Shown: piece by piece, positions 24,101 through 36,400 of the stretch
How the letters are laid out: the number at the start of each line of letters is the position of its first letter
Position numbering within the stretch: the first letter of the stretch is position 1
NCBI GenBank assembly: GCA_030770425.1
Contig: JASJFT010000302.1
Location: forward strand, 1-45,066
Direction: 5' to 3'
From: Darksidea phi
Taxonomy: Eukaryota > Ascomycota > Dothideomycetes > Pleosporales > Lentitheciaceae
DNA: 45,066 nt
Position numbers and translations under genes: made by a program
The notes under the pieces: generated by a model
What the model was told of the DNA's origin: nothing
The model's input: the letters and a program-made list of their open reading frames with translations, nothing else
Databases searched by the model: none

Positions 24101-25410
24101 CTATAAAAGAAATCTAACGAAACTCTTATATATAACTATATAAGACTAGCTAAGATTATAATAATAGTAGATATTAAGAAAAAATAGAGAAATAAGATCT
24201 AAGAAACTATTAGGGACGCTAATAGAATACTAGAGGGAGATAATATATACTTTAATAAGGAAGAGTACTCTACTCTAATAAATAACTTAAAAATAAGATC
24301 TTATATACTACTAGATCTTAGAGGAGACTTAATACGGGAAATCTATAAAAGTAAGATACTAGAATATCTAGAAATCGACGAAATGGTTAGATATATAGAT
24401 AGAGAATACCTACTTACTAATATAAGAGAGAAAGTTTAGAAAGTAATAAATAACTATCTAGAATATTCTAAGAATAAACCTAAGAGATATAAGCCCTATA
24501 GATTACTCTAATTACTAGTACTATCTATATAATTATAGACTTACGTTATAATAGACTTTATAGTAAAGCTACTACTATTATTAAAACTAGGATTAGAAAG
24601 ATTATACGATATAATTATAGTAATTATAAACTAATTAACTAAGACGACGTACTTTATCCCGATAAACGAAGTAATTATAATAGAAAAAATAGCTTACGAG
24701 GTTAAGAGGATACTTATTACTAACTATAGACTACTAGAATAGATCCTTATAGATAGGGATAAACTATTTACTTCGAAGTTTTAAAGTACGTTACTCGTAA
24801 AATTAGAAATTAAAAGAAAGCTATTAACTAGCTTCTATCTATAGATAGATAGTTAGATAGAATAAACGAACTAAACTCTAGAGGAGTATCTAAGATTCTA
24901 TATTAATAAGTTATAAGATAACTAGATTAAATTACTACTAATAGTATAATTAGTATATAATAGTAAGAAGTCTATAATAACTAGATACTTACTATATTAC
25001 GTAAACTATAGATATAAGCTAATAACTTATAAAGATCTAAAGGATATCGAGAGTATATCTACTAGGGTAAAAGAGAAAGTCTATTTAATATAAGAACTAT
25101 ATAAAGAACTTAATATATAGATAATATATAGGAACCTTATAATAGTTAAAATAGTAAATAAAAGAAGACTCGAGGGACCGACCCTTAAGAAGGGGGATAA
25201 AGTTTTCCTTTTACGACGAAATTTAAAAACTAAATAACTATACGATAAACTAGATAATTTACGAATCGGACTATTTAAAATTAAAGAAAAAATAGGACTA
25301 GTTAATTATAGGCTAAAGCTAGCTAAAGGTATAAGAATATATCTAGTATTCTATATATTATTACTAGAACTAGTACTAGAAAATACCGAAGTAGCTACTA
25401 ATATCGAACT
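21101..25410 (+). pseudogene. pol: Gypsy-1 pol relic (PR-RT-RNase H-integrase)
   Basis: Plus-strand polyprotein. The protease site reads IDSKAKF at about 22,190 (canonical D-S/T-G; GGA became AAA). RT: SSIVLPVLFILKKNRKLRLY and DYRRLNN at about 22,895-22,980, KFDI-stop-KGFYRIRI at about 23,060, and VYLDNVLIYSK at about 23,250-23,280. The catalytic YLDD has lost its second Asp (GAC to AAC, a TpG to TpA change across the codon boundary). RNase H: TDVLDYILGVIL at about 23,700 and KELSAIILVFE at about 23,830. Integrase: VIIDFIVKL (about 24,550), TTYFIPINE and LIDRDKLFTSKF (about 24,750). Order and motif spacing are those of Ty3/Gypsy. The region 21,101-22,140 is not clearly assigned. Confidence 0.88.
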
Positions 25411-25620
25411 CGAAAATAAGAAGTATAAGGTCGAGGAAATCTAAGAACTATAAAGATTCGGACGTTAGTAGAAATATTTAATTAAATAGATAGAATAGCC
25501 TACTAGCTAAAATATATAGGAACTAATTAAGAACCTATAGGGCTACTAGAATCTAGTTAAGTAGTATTACTAGAAGTATCTAGAGGTAGAGACTTCTAAC
25601 TATCTAGAAAAGTAGAAAAA
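25411..25620 (+). pseudogene. Gypsy-1 chromodomain
   Basis: Directly after integrase the frame reads KKYKVEEI-stop-EL, then RFGR--KYLIK-I--PTS-NI-ELIKNL (dashes mark former Gln/Trp stops) and LVK-YY-KYLEVETS. This matches the chromodomain pattern in which Y-V-E-x-I, the Y-x-V-K-W strand and the final acidic helix follow one another. The aromatic-cage Trp residues have become TAG stops. In chromoviruses this domain tethers integration to methylated histone H3, fitting an element found in silent repeat DNA. Confidence 0.8.
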
Positions 25621-26334
25621 TTAGTAGACTTATATAGTAAGGGTTACTATAGTAATATAGATAGGCTAGAAGAGGTAGATCGAGTAGTCTTTATCTATTC
25701 CGACTTTTCTAACTTAGAGATTAAAGCTAGCTTATAATTAAGAAGCTTACGTTAATAAATATTATATTAAGCTAGTTACGTATAGATATATTATTTATAA
25801 GCTTAAGTAGCTAACTCTTTATTCTTAGTAGACTCTAGTTTAAATAGGAGTTAAGAGTACTCTTTCTTAGTACAAGTAAGAGACTTATTAGTTACTACTA
25901 GATTATAAAAAATATTCCGAAAAAGGTATTTACTATAACGAGCTAAGGATAGTAACGTTTTATATTTATAGCTAGTAAATTAATAGTTTAGATATAATTA
26001 AGCTAGTAATATTATACGACTAGAGTAAAGGACGTAGTAGATAAGATAAAGACGACGAGCTATAGAAGTCTTAGAACCTTTAGATATCGTTAGAATTTAG
26101 AAGAAAAATAAAGAATAGGACTTAGATACCTATAAAGTAGAACGTTACCTACTCTTATACCTAGATAAGAGGCGGAATAACTAGGGTACTAGACTAAGAA
26201 AAGAATTACTAGTATATATATACGGGTTATAGTATAGTATAAAAAGAATTACTAGAGTAGTTAGACTACTATTAAATAGGGTTATAAGAAAGAAAATATA
26301 ACTTTAAGGATAAAGCTTTAGAGGAGGGAATAAG
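25621..26334 (+). other. Gypsy-1 3' internal region
   Basis: Between the chromodomain and the 3' LTR. A frame rich in charged residues continues for a while, and a purine-rich stretch (gaggaggga, about 26,320-26,330) immediately before the LTR is a good polypurine tract. I see no further domain. Confidence 0.6.
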
Positions 26335-26768
26335 TATTATAACCCTACGCGAATTATAGAATACGGGGTATTCTAAGAAGGTTAAAAGCTAAGACGAGGG
26401 CTTAGTTAGTAATTTAATATTATATAATAAAGATCTATTTAATCTATATCTTAGCGAATAGAGTAAATAGAGTATAACTAATAATAATCTAGTTAATCTA
26501 TATCTTAGTAAATAAAGTAAGTAGAGTAAGATAAAGTAGAATAGATATAAGAGAGTAGAGAATCTCCTAGATTTTTATCTTAATTCTTTATAGTTAATCT
26601 TTAGTTCTTTATCTAATACTTATAAATAAGATTAGATCTTTTCCTAAGTAGTTATTCTAGTAATAGAATTCGTTAACTTAATCTTAACCTATTAGAAACT
26701 AATAGTATAATAAATATTCTATTAACCCTAACCTAGATTCTATATAAAGATACGTATAATATATAATA
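26335..26768 (+). repeat. Gypsy-1 3' LTR
   Basis: 434 bp, same length as the 5' LTR, starting tattataaccctacgcgaat. Differences from the 5' LTR are nearly all transitions outside CpA, for example tattaaccctaacc versus tattagttctaatc. Confidence 0.92.
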
Positions 26769-29700
26769 TTAGGTATTAGTTTAGATATAAGTTTATTAGT
26801 AATATATACTAATTTAATAGATATTAATATATTATAGTATATTACTTAATTCTTTATATCTAGTAGATAGGTAATCGTTTAATAGATAGTATCTAGATAT
26901 CGTTACGAAGAATTTATAAGAAATTTAGCTAGTTTTAAGTAAGCTTTTAAGATATCTAGATAGATAGCTCCTACTATATAGCTAATTAATCCGACTAGCT
27001 ATATATATCGTTACTTAACTAAATCTATTATTTCGTTCTCTAAGGGTATTAGTTCCTCGAGTAGTAATAGTATAGTAGGTAGCTTCGAATAGGACTTTAG
27101 TAAAGGATACTTCTAAGTAAACTTCTCGATATACGCGCTTTATAATAGCTAGATCGAGCTACTATTATAGTCTCTAAGAGTTTAAATACTATAAAAGGTC
27201 TATAGTTCTTCTAGAGATCTAATCTTATATTATTATAATAGCTTATACTTAAATTCGTATAGGGTAGCTATATATACTAGTATACTAAGAACGACGATAT
27301 TATTAATAAAGAAGAAGACTAGTAGCTTCTCGTTTTTCTATAGATAAGGAGTATTCTTAATAGATATAAGGTCTAGCTCTATAAGTATTTTAGTAAGCTC
27401 TTTATACTAGAGTAATAGAGACGTCTTTAAACTATAGAGTACTTAGTATAGTTTCTATAGATAATTAGAATTAGAGAATCCTTCTAGCTAATAATAGTAG
27501 ACTAGTATTAATAGCTTAGCGTTAGTAAACGCGTTAATAGTATTATATTAACGAATTTCTATATTAAAGTAGACGGTAATAGCTACTAAAGTTTAAAATA
27601 TTCGAATAGCTAGTATAGTAGCGTAGGTATCTTCTACTATTATTTATAGATCGCCGTATATATAGATACGAGTCTTATATTTTAATAAATAGTTTTAATT
27701 ATTAAGTTTATATTTATATATCTATATTAGTAGAAGAACTTTATTATCTTAAGTATACTAAGTATTATATTCGTTCTAGATTATTAGCTCGTAGATTTCT
27801 TTACGTTTAATTATTACTAGTTCTTATTATATAGCTTATAGAAAGCCTTCCTTATAGAGAGATAGTAATTTTATTATATTCTTATAGTATTTTAGTTCTA
27901 CTAGTAGCTCTATATATTTAAATCGCGTTTTTAGTACTATTACTAAGGTAGCTATATAGGCTAACTAGTAAGTATTAACAAAGAAGCTAGAGTTCTTCTA
28001 TATAGGCTTCTTCTTTACTACTCTAGTTAATCCTTTAGGTAGAATATAATATTAACGGAGATTAGTATCTATTAGTTCTTAATACTCTATATAATTTAAA
28101 TCGGGCTTAGTTCCGCGCTTATATTTTAAGGGTCGATTTAATAGCTATAGTAGTAGCTTAGATAAGGCTATTTCTAACGGATTTAGTATTAGAAGCTAAT
28201 TCGATATAGGTTTCTAAGTAGTAGCTTAAGTAGTAGTATAAATAGTAGCCTAAGTAGAAGCTTAGGTAGTAAGTTCTATAGCTTCTATAGAAGTTATATA
28301 TTTATCTTTTAGCGAGACTTCTAAAGAAGTATTCTTACTACTTAGTATAGATAAGTAATATTTATAAGTAAATTATTCTAGCTTAGAGACTTAAAGAAGG
28401 GAATCTAAATTATCTTAAGATTAATAGAATAGATTCTCTCAAAATATAATATCCTTTATACGAATTATTTTACTACTATAAGCTTTACTTCTTATCTTTA
28501 GTATCTAGATTCTATAGATATTCGATAAATTATAGCTAACTAGATATCCTACTAATACTTATAGGCTAAGCTTATCGTCTTTAAATATTTATTTATATAG
28601 TATATAGACTCTATAGCTATAAATATATAAATAAGCTAGTAATAGCTTTTTCTAATATATAATTTCGAATAGTATTTTTTAGTTTAGTACTTATATAGGT
28701 ATTTGGTTAAGTAAATAGACTATCGTTCTATAGATCTTAGGGCTAAGAGCTAGTAGAAGATTTACTATAGTTCTTATCGAGCGGCTTCTCTTAATTAGAC
28801 TTCTACCTAAGCGTTTAGCTAAACCGTTTTATTTAATAGTATAGGGCGCTTATATCTATAGTTTAATTCCTTTCTATAGATAATAGGCTTAAGCTAAATT
28901 ATCTAATAGGCTATAGTCTTACTCGTTATTAGCTATTAGAAAGGTAATAGTTATATTAAATTCTTATTTAATAGCTCTATCTAGCTACCTAAGCGTTATC
29001 TAAAGAGTAGACTTATTACGTTTAGCTATTATATAGACTATATATAGTTTTAAGAATAGATTAAATATATAGAATATATATTAATAACCGTTATAGACTA
29101 GTATATTAAGCTTAATTAGATTAATAGCTATAGTTTTAAACGGTCGGCTAGTACCTAGTTTATAGCTAAATCGATAAGAGATAATCTAATAGGCTTTATT
29201 CTATAGGTACTCCTTATAGTAAATTATTTTAGAAGCTATTATACTATTATCTATATAGAGGCCTATAATATTACTAGCTAACTAATTAATTACGTTACTA
29301 TTTAAATAACCTATAAGTAGATAAAGTTATAGCTTACTTAATAATCTAGATTAAAGTAGTAGAGCTAAGATCTATAGCTAGTACTAATTAGTAGTAAATA
29401 CTATATACTAAATAGATTATAGAGGTTTAGTACGATAGACTATAAGCTAGTATCTACTAACCCTAGTAAGCTTCGCGATATTCTAAGGTTAAGTTCCTAA
29501 TTAATATAGAACGTTTCTTCCTAAGTCGAAATAGACGTTTAATAAGAATAGTCGTAATAGTAATACTAGACTAGTAAAGAAGCTAGGGATTAGGACTACT
29601 TATTTAAGTATCGTCTTTTTTAGACTCTAAGGTATTAATAGGGATATTTATACGTTTCTCTAGGTCTAAATAGCTATCTCTAAGCCTCCGGCTAGAACGA

Positions 29701-31038
29701 TATCGTCGGGCGAAGCCGGGACTTCCTATTAGAACTTAGTAGGGTTATTATAGATATAGATATCTATAGCTAGGTCTAGTATCTAGGAATAGAGAAGTAG
29801 ATAGATATTATTAGCTATCGAGGTATTATATACTATTAAGAATATAGCGTAGACTTTATATTTATACTTATAGTAGGTCGTCGTCTATATTAATTTCTAT
29901 TATATTAGCTATATTATTATTCTAGCTAGTCTACTTTTACTATTTATAACGTTTATTTCTCTCGTATATTTTAGTTAAGATACTCTTCTTATCCTTAGCT
30001 TCGAAGTTAGTTATTTTTTTAGTCTTTTTAGGGTCTTCCGTAAATTCTTTCTTACGTAGTAAGGTATTAATATACTAGTATTATTCCTAGTAGTATAGAT
30101 CTCTATATAGATATAGCTTTAACGGCTTTAATAGCTTATTATTTTATTATCTCTTCTTATTATATAGAGACTATTCTTAATTTAGTATAGCTACGAATAT
30201 ACTATTACTAATATTCGGCTTTATAGTCTACGTTATTCGGTAATAATATAGATAGCTAGCTAGTAGATTAGATAGTATAGGATTAATTAAGCTATTCGAA
30301 CTAGCTTCTATATTAAATACTATAATAGATATAGTAGCTACGTAGTCTAAATCGATCTATTTAATAGCTCGTATTAGATTCTTATATAGCCGATATTCTA
30401 ATACTTCTAGTAGATTAAGCTACGTAGCTTAATTATAGACTATTAGAAAGATTATACTCTATTCTTTAAGATTCTCTCTATACGTATATAGTATTTTAGC
30501 TAAGTTATATACCTTCTAAACCTCGTATTTTTAATCGGCTAATAATAGAGCGAATAGCTATTTTAGAGCCTTAAGCTAATTGTATAATAATTTCTAATTC
30601 TTAATTTAATAGATAAGGTCTTTAACTAGTATATTAGTTATATAAGCCTCGATTTAACCGAGCTTATCTTTAATTCTACGGTATTTCTTTAGCTCTATAT
30701 AGTAAAGACTTAGGTCCTTAGTATACTAAGAGGTTACTATTAAGCTAGATTTAGTTACTAATAACCTATCCTTATTAATAGATAGCGTAGGATTAATAGA
30801 GTATTTAGGCTTATTTAGCTATATAGGAGCTTTAGCTTCGGGATCGATATACTTCTATATATTAGCTACCTTAGCTAGTCTCTATACGGTATAGATCTAT
30901 AGGTTCTAATTATATAGACCTTAGAGAATAGTAGCTAAACTAGCTTTAGATATAGTAGACGACGAGGTCGTTATTTCGTTATATAGAGAAAGATAAAATA
31001 GGTTATATAATATAGGTAGATTAGACTAGACTTATAAC
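26769..31038 (-). pseudogene. Copia gag-pol relic (gag, PR, integrase, RT, RNase H)
   Basis: Minus-strand polyprotein read from 31,038 leftward. Integrase is recognisable at about 28,830-28,690: AERLGRSL.KRSRSIRT, then a LWP-type block ending in TVYLLNQIPI (canonical N-G-V-A-E-R and R-T-A-V-Y-L-L-N). RT: KLLVFFFINNIVVLS at about 27,330-27,290. This is the FVDDIV box with VDD changed to INN by three TpG-to-TpA changes, so both catalytic aspartates are gone. The RT/RNase H region gives LVGLISYIVGAIYLDI then KLAKFLINSS at about 27,010-26,930 (canonical LVGSLLYLA..TRPDI). Integrase before RT is the Copia order. Gag and protease occupy about 31,000-29,800 by position; I did not find a clear zinc knuckle. 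Confidence 0.82.
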
Positions 31039-31279
31039 TATAAGCGGGTAGAAGTATAGAATAAATATATTAAGTAGTCTAACTATCTAGCTAGGGCGTA
31101 AGTAGAGGGTTTTATATACGAGTTATACTAGATCTAGTAACTAGAATAATTACTATAAATTACTATATAGTTACTATAAGCTAGGGTATAGTTATAGCTA
31201 GTATATAGTTATAGTAAATTAGTATAAATTATTATATAAATAGAATAATTATATAATATATAGTACTAGACTACTTATA
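31039..31279 (-). repeat. Copia 5' LTR
   Basis: 241 bp, matching 18,292-18,532. Starts tataagcgggtagaagtata on the plus strand and ends ctacttata, followed by the target duplication aatat. Confidence 0.88.
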
Positions 31280-31499
31280 AATATACTTTATAGAATAGTA
31301 TAAATTACGACGGGATTAGATATAACGTATATTAGTTAGATTATTTATATAATATTATATACGATTTTATTCTATACTAGATTATAATATAATACTTACT
31401 ATTTATCTATTATATAAACTTAAAATAATATCTAAGTTATTATATCTTATTAGATTTCTTATATTATATAATATATATATACTATCTCTCTTTTCTAAT
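31280..31499. other. spacer right of Copia
   Basis: A+T-rich sequence with a pyrimidine-rich patch (31,480-31,530). If Copia is removed it joins 18,291. No gene or repeat recognised. Confidence 0.4.
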
Positions 31500-33420
31500 T
31501 TAATCTTTCTATTATTTATTCTATTCTTTACTTCCTAATACCTCTCTTTATAAACGAGTAATTCTACCCGTAGAGACTATTATTATAGAAGGAGGAATCT
31601 AATTCCTTAGACCTATACTTATAATTTCTACTATCTTTTATTAATATTATATCGGTCTTTTTTTCTTTAAGCTTATTAAGTACCTTAGCTACTATATAGG
31701 ATTTCTATTCGTTCTACTATACTACTATTCGGGAAGAACGAGAATTTCTAATCTTAAGTATTTACTATAGCCTTAGTTTCTTCGTAGACGTCGTAGGTAT
31801 CTCTACTATTAAACTATACTTTACTAATATCTAGGGTAATAGTAACTTATTCTCTTCTTCTTTAGTTAGAATATTCCTAAGAACTATATATAATATACTA
31901 TTAGCTAGAGTATAAAATAAACTTATTAGATATAACTTCTTATTATAATTAATAAATTCCTCTTCGTTATTCTAAGCGCCGTCTATAATACTATACTATT
32001 AGCTAAAGTATAGAATAAAGTTATTAGATAGAACTCCTTACTACTATTAATATCTATTTTATTTTCGCTATTTTAAGTATCGTCTATAATACTATACTAT
32101 TAGCTAAAGTATAGAATAGAGTTATTAGATAGAACTTCTTACTACTATTAAGGTCTATTTTAGATCTACTACTCTAAGTACCGCTAGAACCTATATACTA
32201 TACTATTAGCTAAAGTATAGAATAGAGTTATTAGATAGAACTTCTTATTCTTTTTTATACTAGTAGCTTCGCCTAGTAAGACTATAATATATAGATTATA
32301 GTAGTTATATAGTTTATTAATAAAGTTATTAATTTCGGTTATAAAGATTATATTATCTTTAATTTTAATACTATTATAAGTAATAGTTAAAACTTCGTAG
32401 TTTTAGATCTAAGTAGATTTATCGTCTACCTCTAAGTATTCTAAAAGTACCTTAATTAATACCTTAGTAGAGAAATTACTACCGTCTATATACGTATCTA
32501 GGCCTAAAGATATATAATTTAGATTAGAAAACCGGATAAAAGATACTCTTATAATAGTACTATTAGTATATAAGTTAATAAACCGGACGTTAAAGATTAT
32601 AAGGGACTTAATTAGTTAAGTAAGAAGATAATAGTTATTATATAGAACTAATTCTTACTTAACTATAACTATCGACGAACTAGACTTAAACTAAATAATC
32701 TTTTTACTCTCTTTAGTATCTTCTTTCTTAATTTTCTTCTAGACTTTTTCTTTAGCTATAAATATAATACTATATACTATCTCTTACTTTAGAAGTTCTT
32801 TAGTATCTAGTATAGGATAATCTTTAGCCTAGAAGTTCTTACTAAAGATATCGGTATAGTTAGATTAGTTAATTAGCTAATTTTTAATTTTTTTTATTAG
32901 TTACTTAAGGTACTTATACGTCTTATACTCCTTTACTAACTTACTATAATTCTTAGTAATAAGGTATAATATTCTAGGAGTTTCCTTAATCTTAGTTACT
33001 ATAAGACTAATTAATTCCTTTAAGTATTTCTTTATAATTTAAAATAGTATCTATATACTAAGTTTAGTTATATAATCGAATCTAATAAAATCTTTTAAAA
33101 CCTTTCTCTATTCTTTAGATATCTATAGGTATAGTAGTATAGCGACTTTTCTTACTATAGAGAATAGATAAGATAGATAGATAATAGAAAAGTAAGTAGC
33201 GAGATAGCTAAAGGAATTACGTAGTAGTTTAGTAAGAATACTTAAAAATATAATTATAATAGTAATTAGTAAGACTTTATATTAAAAAGAAGTAATATTA
33301 TTAGTACGAGTAGTCGTAGAGATAGCGTAGATAGTAGAGAATAGAGAGAAGAAGTATAAAGAATTTTTTATATCGTTACTACGAGGACGTAGTAAAGTAC
33401 TTATATAATATAGTAGATAT
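31500..33420 (-). pseudogene. gene B2, unrecognised protein relic with C-terminal repeats
   Basis: The clearest of the unknown genes. Read on the minus strand with TAA/TAG as Gln/Trp, a frame stays open from about 33,140, and again from about 32,830, down to 32,190. Pieces include DIQRIEKGFKRFYQIRLYN (about 33,110), KNFWAKDYPILDTKELLKQE (about 32,830), NVRFINLYTNST (about 32,590), LGLDTYIDGSNFSTKVL (about 32,500), and ITEINNFINKLYNYYNLYII (about 32,330), leading into the repeats (KKFYLITLFYTLANSIVY). I do not recognise the family; no catalytic motif is evident. A second, disrupted copy is B1 (12,660-12,176 plus 6602-5560). The Copia element separates B2 from gene A. Confidence 0.55.
31890..32255 (-). 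repeat. B array 2: ~100-bp repeats, four copies
   Basis: The core actattagctaaagtataga occurs at 31,897 (degenerate), 31,995, 32,096 and 32,202, steps of 98, 101 and 106 bp, each followed by agttattagatagaactYctta. The spacing is less regular than in array 1 and does not always keep frame. The conserved part encodes FYLITLFYTLANS on the minus strand. Confidence 0.82.
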
Positions 33421-33429
33421 AAGTTCTTA

Positions 33430-36400
33430 TATTATACTCGTAGTAAAAGCCTAATAGATATTAATATAATAATAAACTATTATAAATATAACTTTTAAAG
33501 TATAAAAATTATATATATAAAATTATACTATTAAGTATAATATTAAATAAAGGTAATAAAGATAGGTATATATTAGTTAGAACTATTATATATATAGTAA
33601 TATAAATAGCTTCGTTAACTATAACCTAAGAATAATACTAGACTATAAGATATATATATTATATAAGGACTAGTATAGATAATATCTTATAAAGAAGAAG
33701 CTTAAGAGGTATAATATCGAGTATCTATAAATTATATTTAATAAAACCGCTCCCTATATTATTATACTTATAGTATTAAATTAAAGGTAATAAGATACTA
33801 AAAGGTTCTAAGAATAGTCTAGTCGTATATTCTATACTATACTATATAGTATATCTTATATTAATACTATTATAATCTTTATAATTATATATACTCTCTA
33901 TATTATATATAAAATCTATTATATAGTATTAACTACTATAATAGACCTTATCTACTAGTACTATATATAAAGAATTATCTCGTATAACGAGATAAGATAA
34001 TACCTCTACGTATATAGAAAGTACCTAGTTAATAATATTAAATAGTTAATATCTAGTAACCTTTTTACTTATAGATATAGGGTAAGACTAATCTAGACTA
34101 GTCTTATAATAGTAATTCTTATAATATATATACTAGAGTAGAATAATATAGTTAGATATCTAATATAATAAAGTATAATTAGAGAGTAGTTATTAAATAC
34201 TCTAGTAATATCGACTAAGAATAGAGATAATAAGTTTATATCCTATAGTAGAATTAAAATATCCTAGTAATTCTAACTTTTAGACGATAGTACGTATAAT
34301 AATAATAAGTCTACTAAGATAGGGTTAGATAATAGGTTCTAAATTAATCTATATCTAGATAATTAACTCTTAAATATCTCTTAGATAGTAAATATAAACG
34401 ATATATAAAGAGTAAATAGAGAAGATAAACTACTATTAATAATCTCTATATAATTACTATATAAAGTAATATATAAATATACTAATATAATAAAAGTAGA
34501 TATAAGCTTTAGAGCTATAAATAGTTATAAAGAGTATATAGACTAATATAAACTACTATTCCTAGCTAATAACTAAATAGAGTTAATTTAAATAACTTTA
34601 CGGTATATAGATTCTAGTTATAGTTTAATTATACCTTTACCTTCTAGTTATATAAGATTTAATATACTAAGAGTAATATAAATAGACTATTAAAAGATAG
34701 CTAACTATTAGAATTATATAATAAATTATTATTTAAGACTAGTAAGTAGTAGTCCGAGCTACTAGAAAGATTACTCTTTAGTATTAATAATAATAGTTTT
34801 ATAACTAGTAAGCTCGAGGTTATATTAAATATTAAATATATACTACTAGTTATATATAATCTAATATACTATAATATAGCTAAGATTATACGATTTCTAA
34901 TTAGATACTAGTTATTTATAGAGTATATATAGTATACTTCTATTTATCTATTTTAGAACGAATCTTATAACGTATATATATATAATAAGCTAAATATAGA
35001 AAATTAGTAGTAGAATATATAGGAAAAACTACTACCTAGCTCGACTATTCTCCTAGTACTAATATTAGTAAATAAGATATTAATAATAATATTATATAGT
35101 AATACTATATACTAGCCGGTTTATTTAATAATTAGAAATATTAATAGAGATATCTAAAGAGCGTGTAATCGATATAGAATTATCCTAATAGGATTTATTC
35201 TAATTATTAATTATAAAGATAAAGATATTAAGTTTAAAGTATATTATAAGATAATAGTATATTTACTAAAGTATAAGCTAATCGAATCGAAATAATACTA
35301 TACGCGATAGTACGTTTATTCTATACTAATTAATACTAGCTCTTAAGAAACTCGCTATAGACGGTAAACTAATATACTATATTAATAGATAAGTCCGAAA
35401 ATACTATTCTATATTATATAGGATAATTACGGACTACTAGAAGTAAATACTTATTATAGACGTAAAAAATAATAGATACTATATAATATATAAGATACTA
35501 CTAGAGAAGAGAAATAATCTTCTTTCTAGACTATAGGAAATACGAATATATAGTAGTATATAGGCTTAAATTTAAAAGTAATATAGAAATAAAATTAAGT
35601 AAATAAATAACGAGTAGATCTATAATATAATATATTTTATATAGAAATATCTATACTTTAATATATACGAGGGTATATTAATAAACGTATTATATTAACT
35701 ACTAAAGGGTCTTATTATATATATAGTTAAATAGTTATAATAGCTAGTAGAGAATATAATACTAACGAAACGAGCTTATAAGGGTACTAGAAGGCTAGTA
35801 AATAGTATTAGAGGGAAAGTATAACTAGACTACTAATTTAAGATAGTACTAGAGTATTCTAGTCTATAATAATTTATCTATATTAACTTTAGTAAGATAT
35901 CCTAATAGATAGAAGATAAATAGAGAGTAATTATATAATAGCTAGTAGTAATAGTAATACTAATACTATATAATAAAGAACTATATACTATTTATTTTAC
36001 TAAAGTAATATATAACTTTATTACTATAGTATAATACTAGATATATAATAATAATATATTATTATACTTAGATAATATACTTAAGTATATTAATATCTTA
36101 AAGTATATATTTAAAGTCTTTTAATCCCGTATAAAAGATATAACTCTAACTAGTTATTTTAACCTTCTAAAGTTATATAGCCTTACCTATTAGAGATATT
36201 TTATCTAATTAAGAGGAAGTCCGGACGGCTATAATACTAGACTAAATAGAGAGGTACTATATAGTTTTTTTCTTAAGAAAGTATATAAGTTAACTAATAA
36301 ATAAGACCTATTACTATAACTTAGACGGCTAAATAGCTATCTAATAGTAATACTCTCTATAGAAGTATAATTTATATCGGGTAGTAGTACTATTATATCT

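Larger units (their letters stand above)
19406..26768 (+). mobile_element. Gypsy-1, complete chromodomain Ty3/Gypsy element
   Basis: 7363-bp element with 434-bp LTRs (19,406-19,839 and 26,335-26,768), inserted in Copia. The bases next to the ends are tcggg on the left and ttagg on the right; these fit one 5-bp target duplication if CpG went to TpG and then TpA on one side. In order it has gag with a zinc knuckle, protease, RT, RNase H, integrase and a C-terminal chromodomain, the arrangement of chromoviruses that target heterochromatin. It is the youngest insertion in the stack, since it interrupts Copia and nothing interrupts it. Confidence 0.92.
18292..31279 (-). mobile_element. complete Ty1/Copia element, interrupted by Gypsy-1
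   Basis: Two 241-bp LTRs (18,292-18,532 and 31,039-31,279) flanked by the 5-bp duplication aatat (18,287-18,291 and 31,280-31,284) delimit the element. Without the 7363-bp Gypsy-1 insertion and its target duplication it is about 5.6 kb, a usual Copia size. Orientation is minus: integrase and RT motifs read leftward from the 31-kb LTR, and a purine tract AAGAGGGG (minus strand, about 18,542-18,535) sits next to the 18.3-kb LTR as expected of a polypurine tract. All frames are broken by RIP. Confidence 0.9.

Noticed and set aside
24381..24390. ATG-initiated short ORFs at the few surviving ATG triplets (24,383, 36,973, 14,467 and others)
   Set aside because: They lie inside relics of known or probable larger proteins, reach a TAA/TAG within a short distance and have no upstream gene features.
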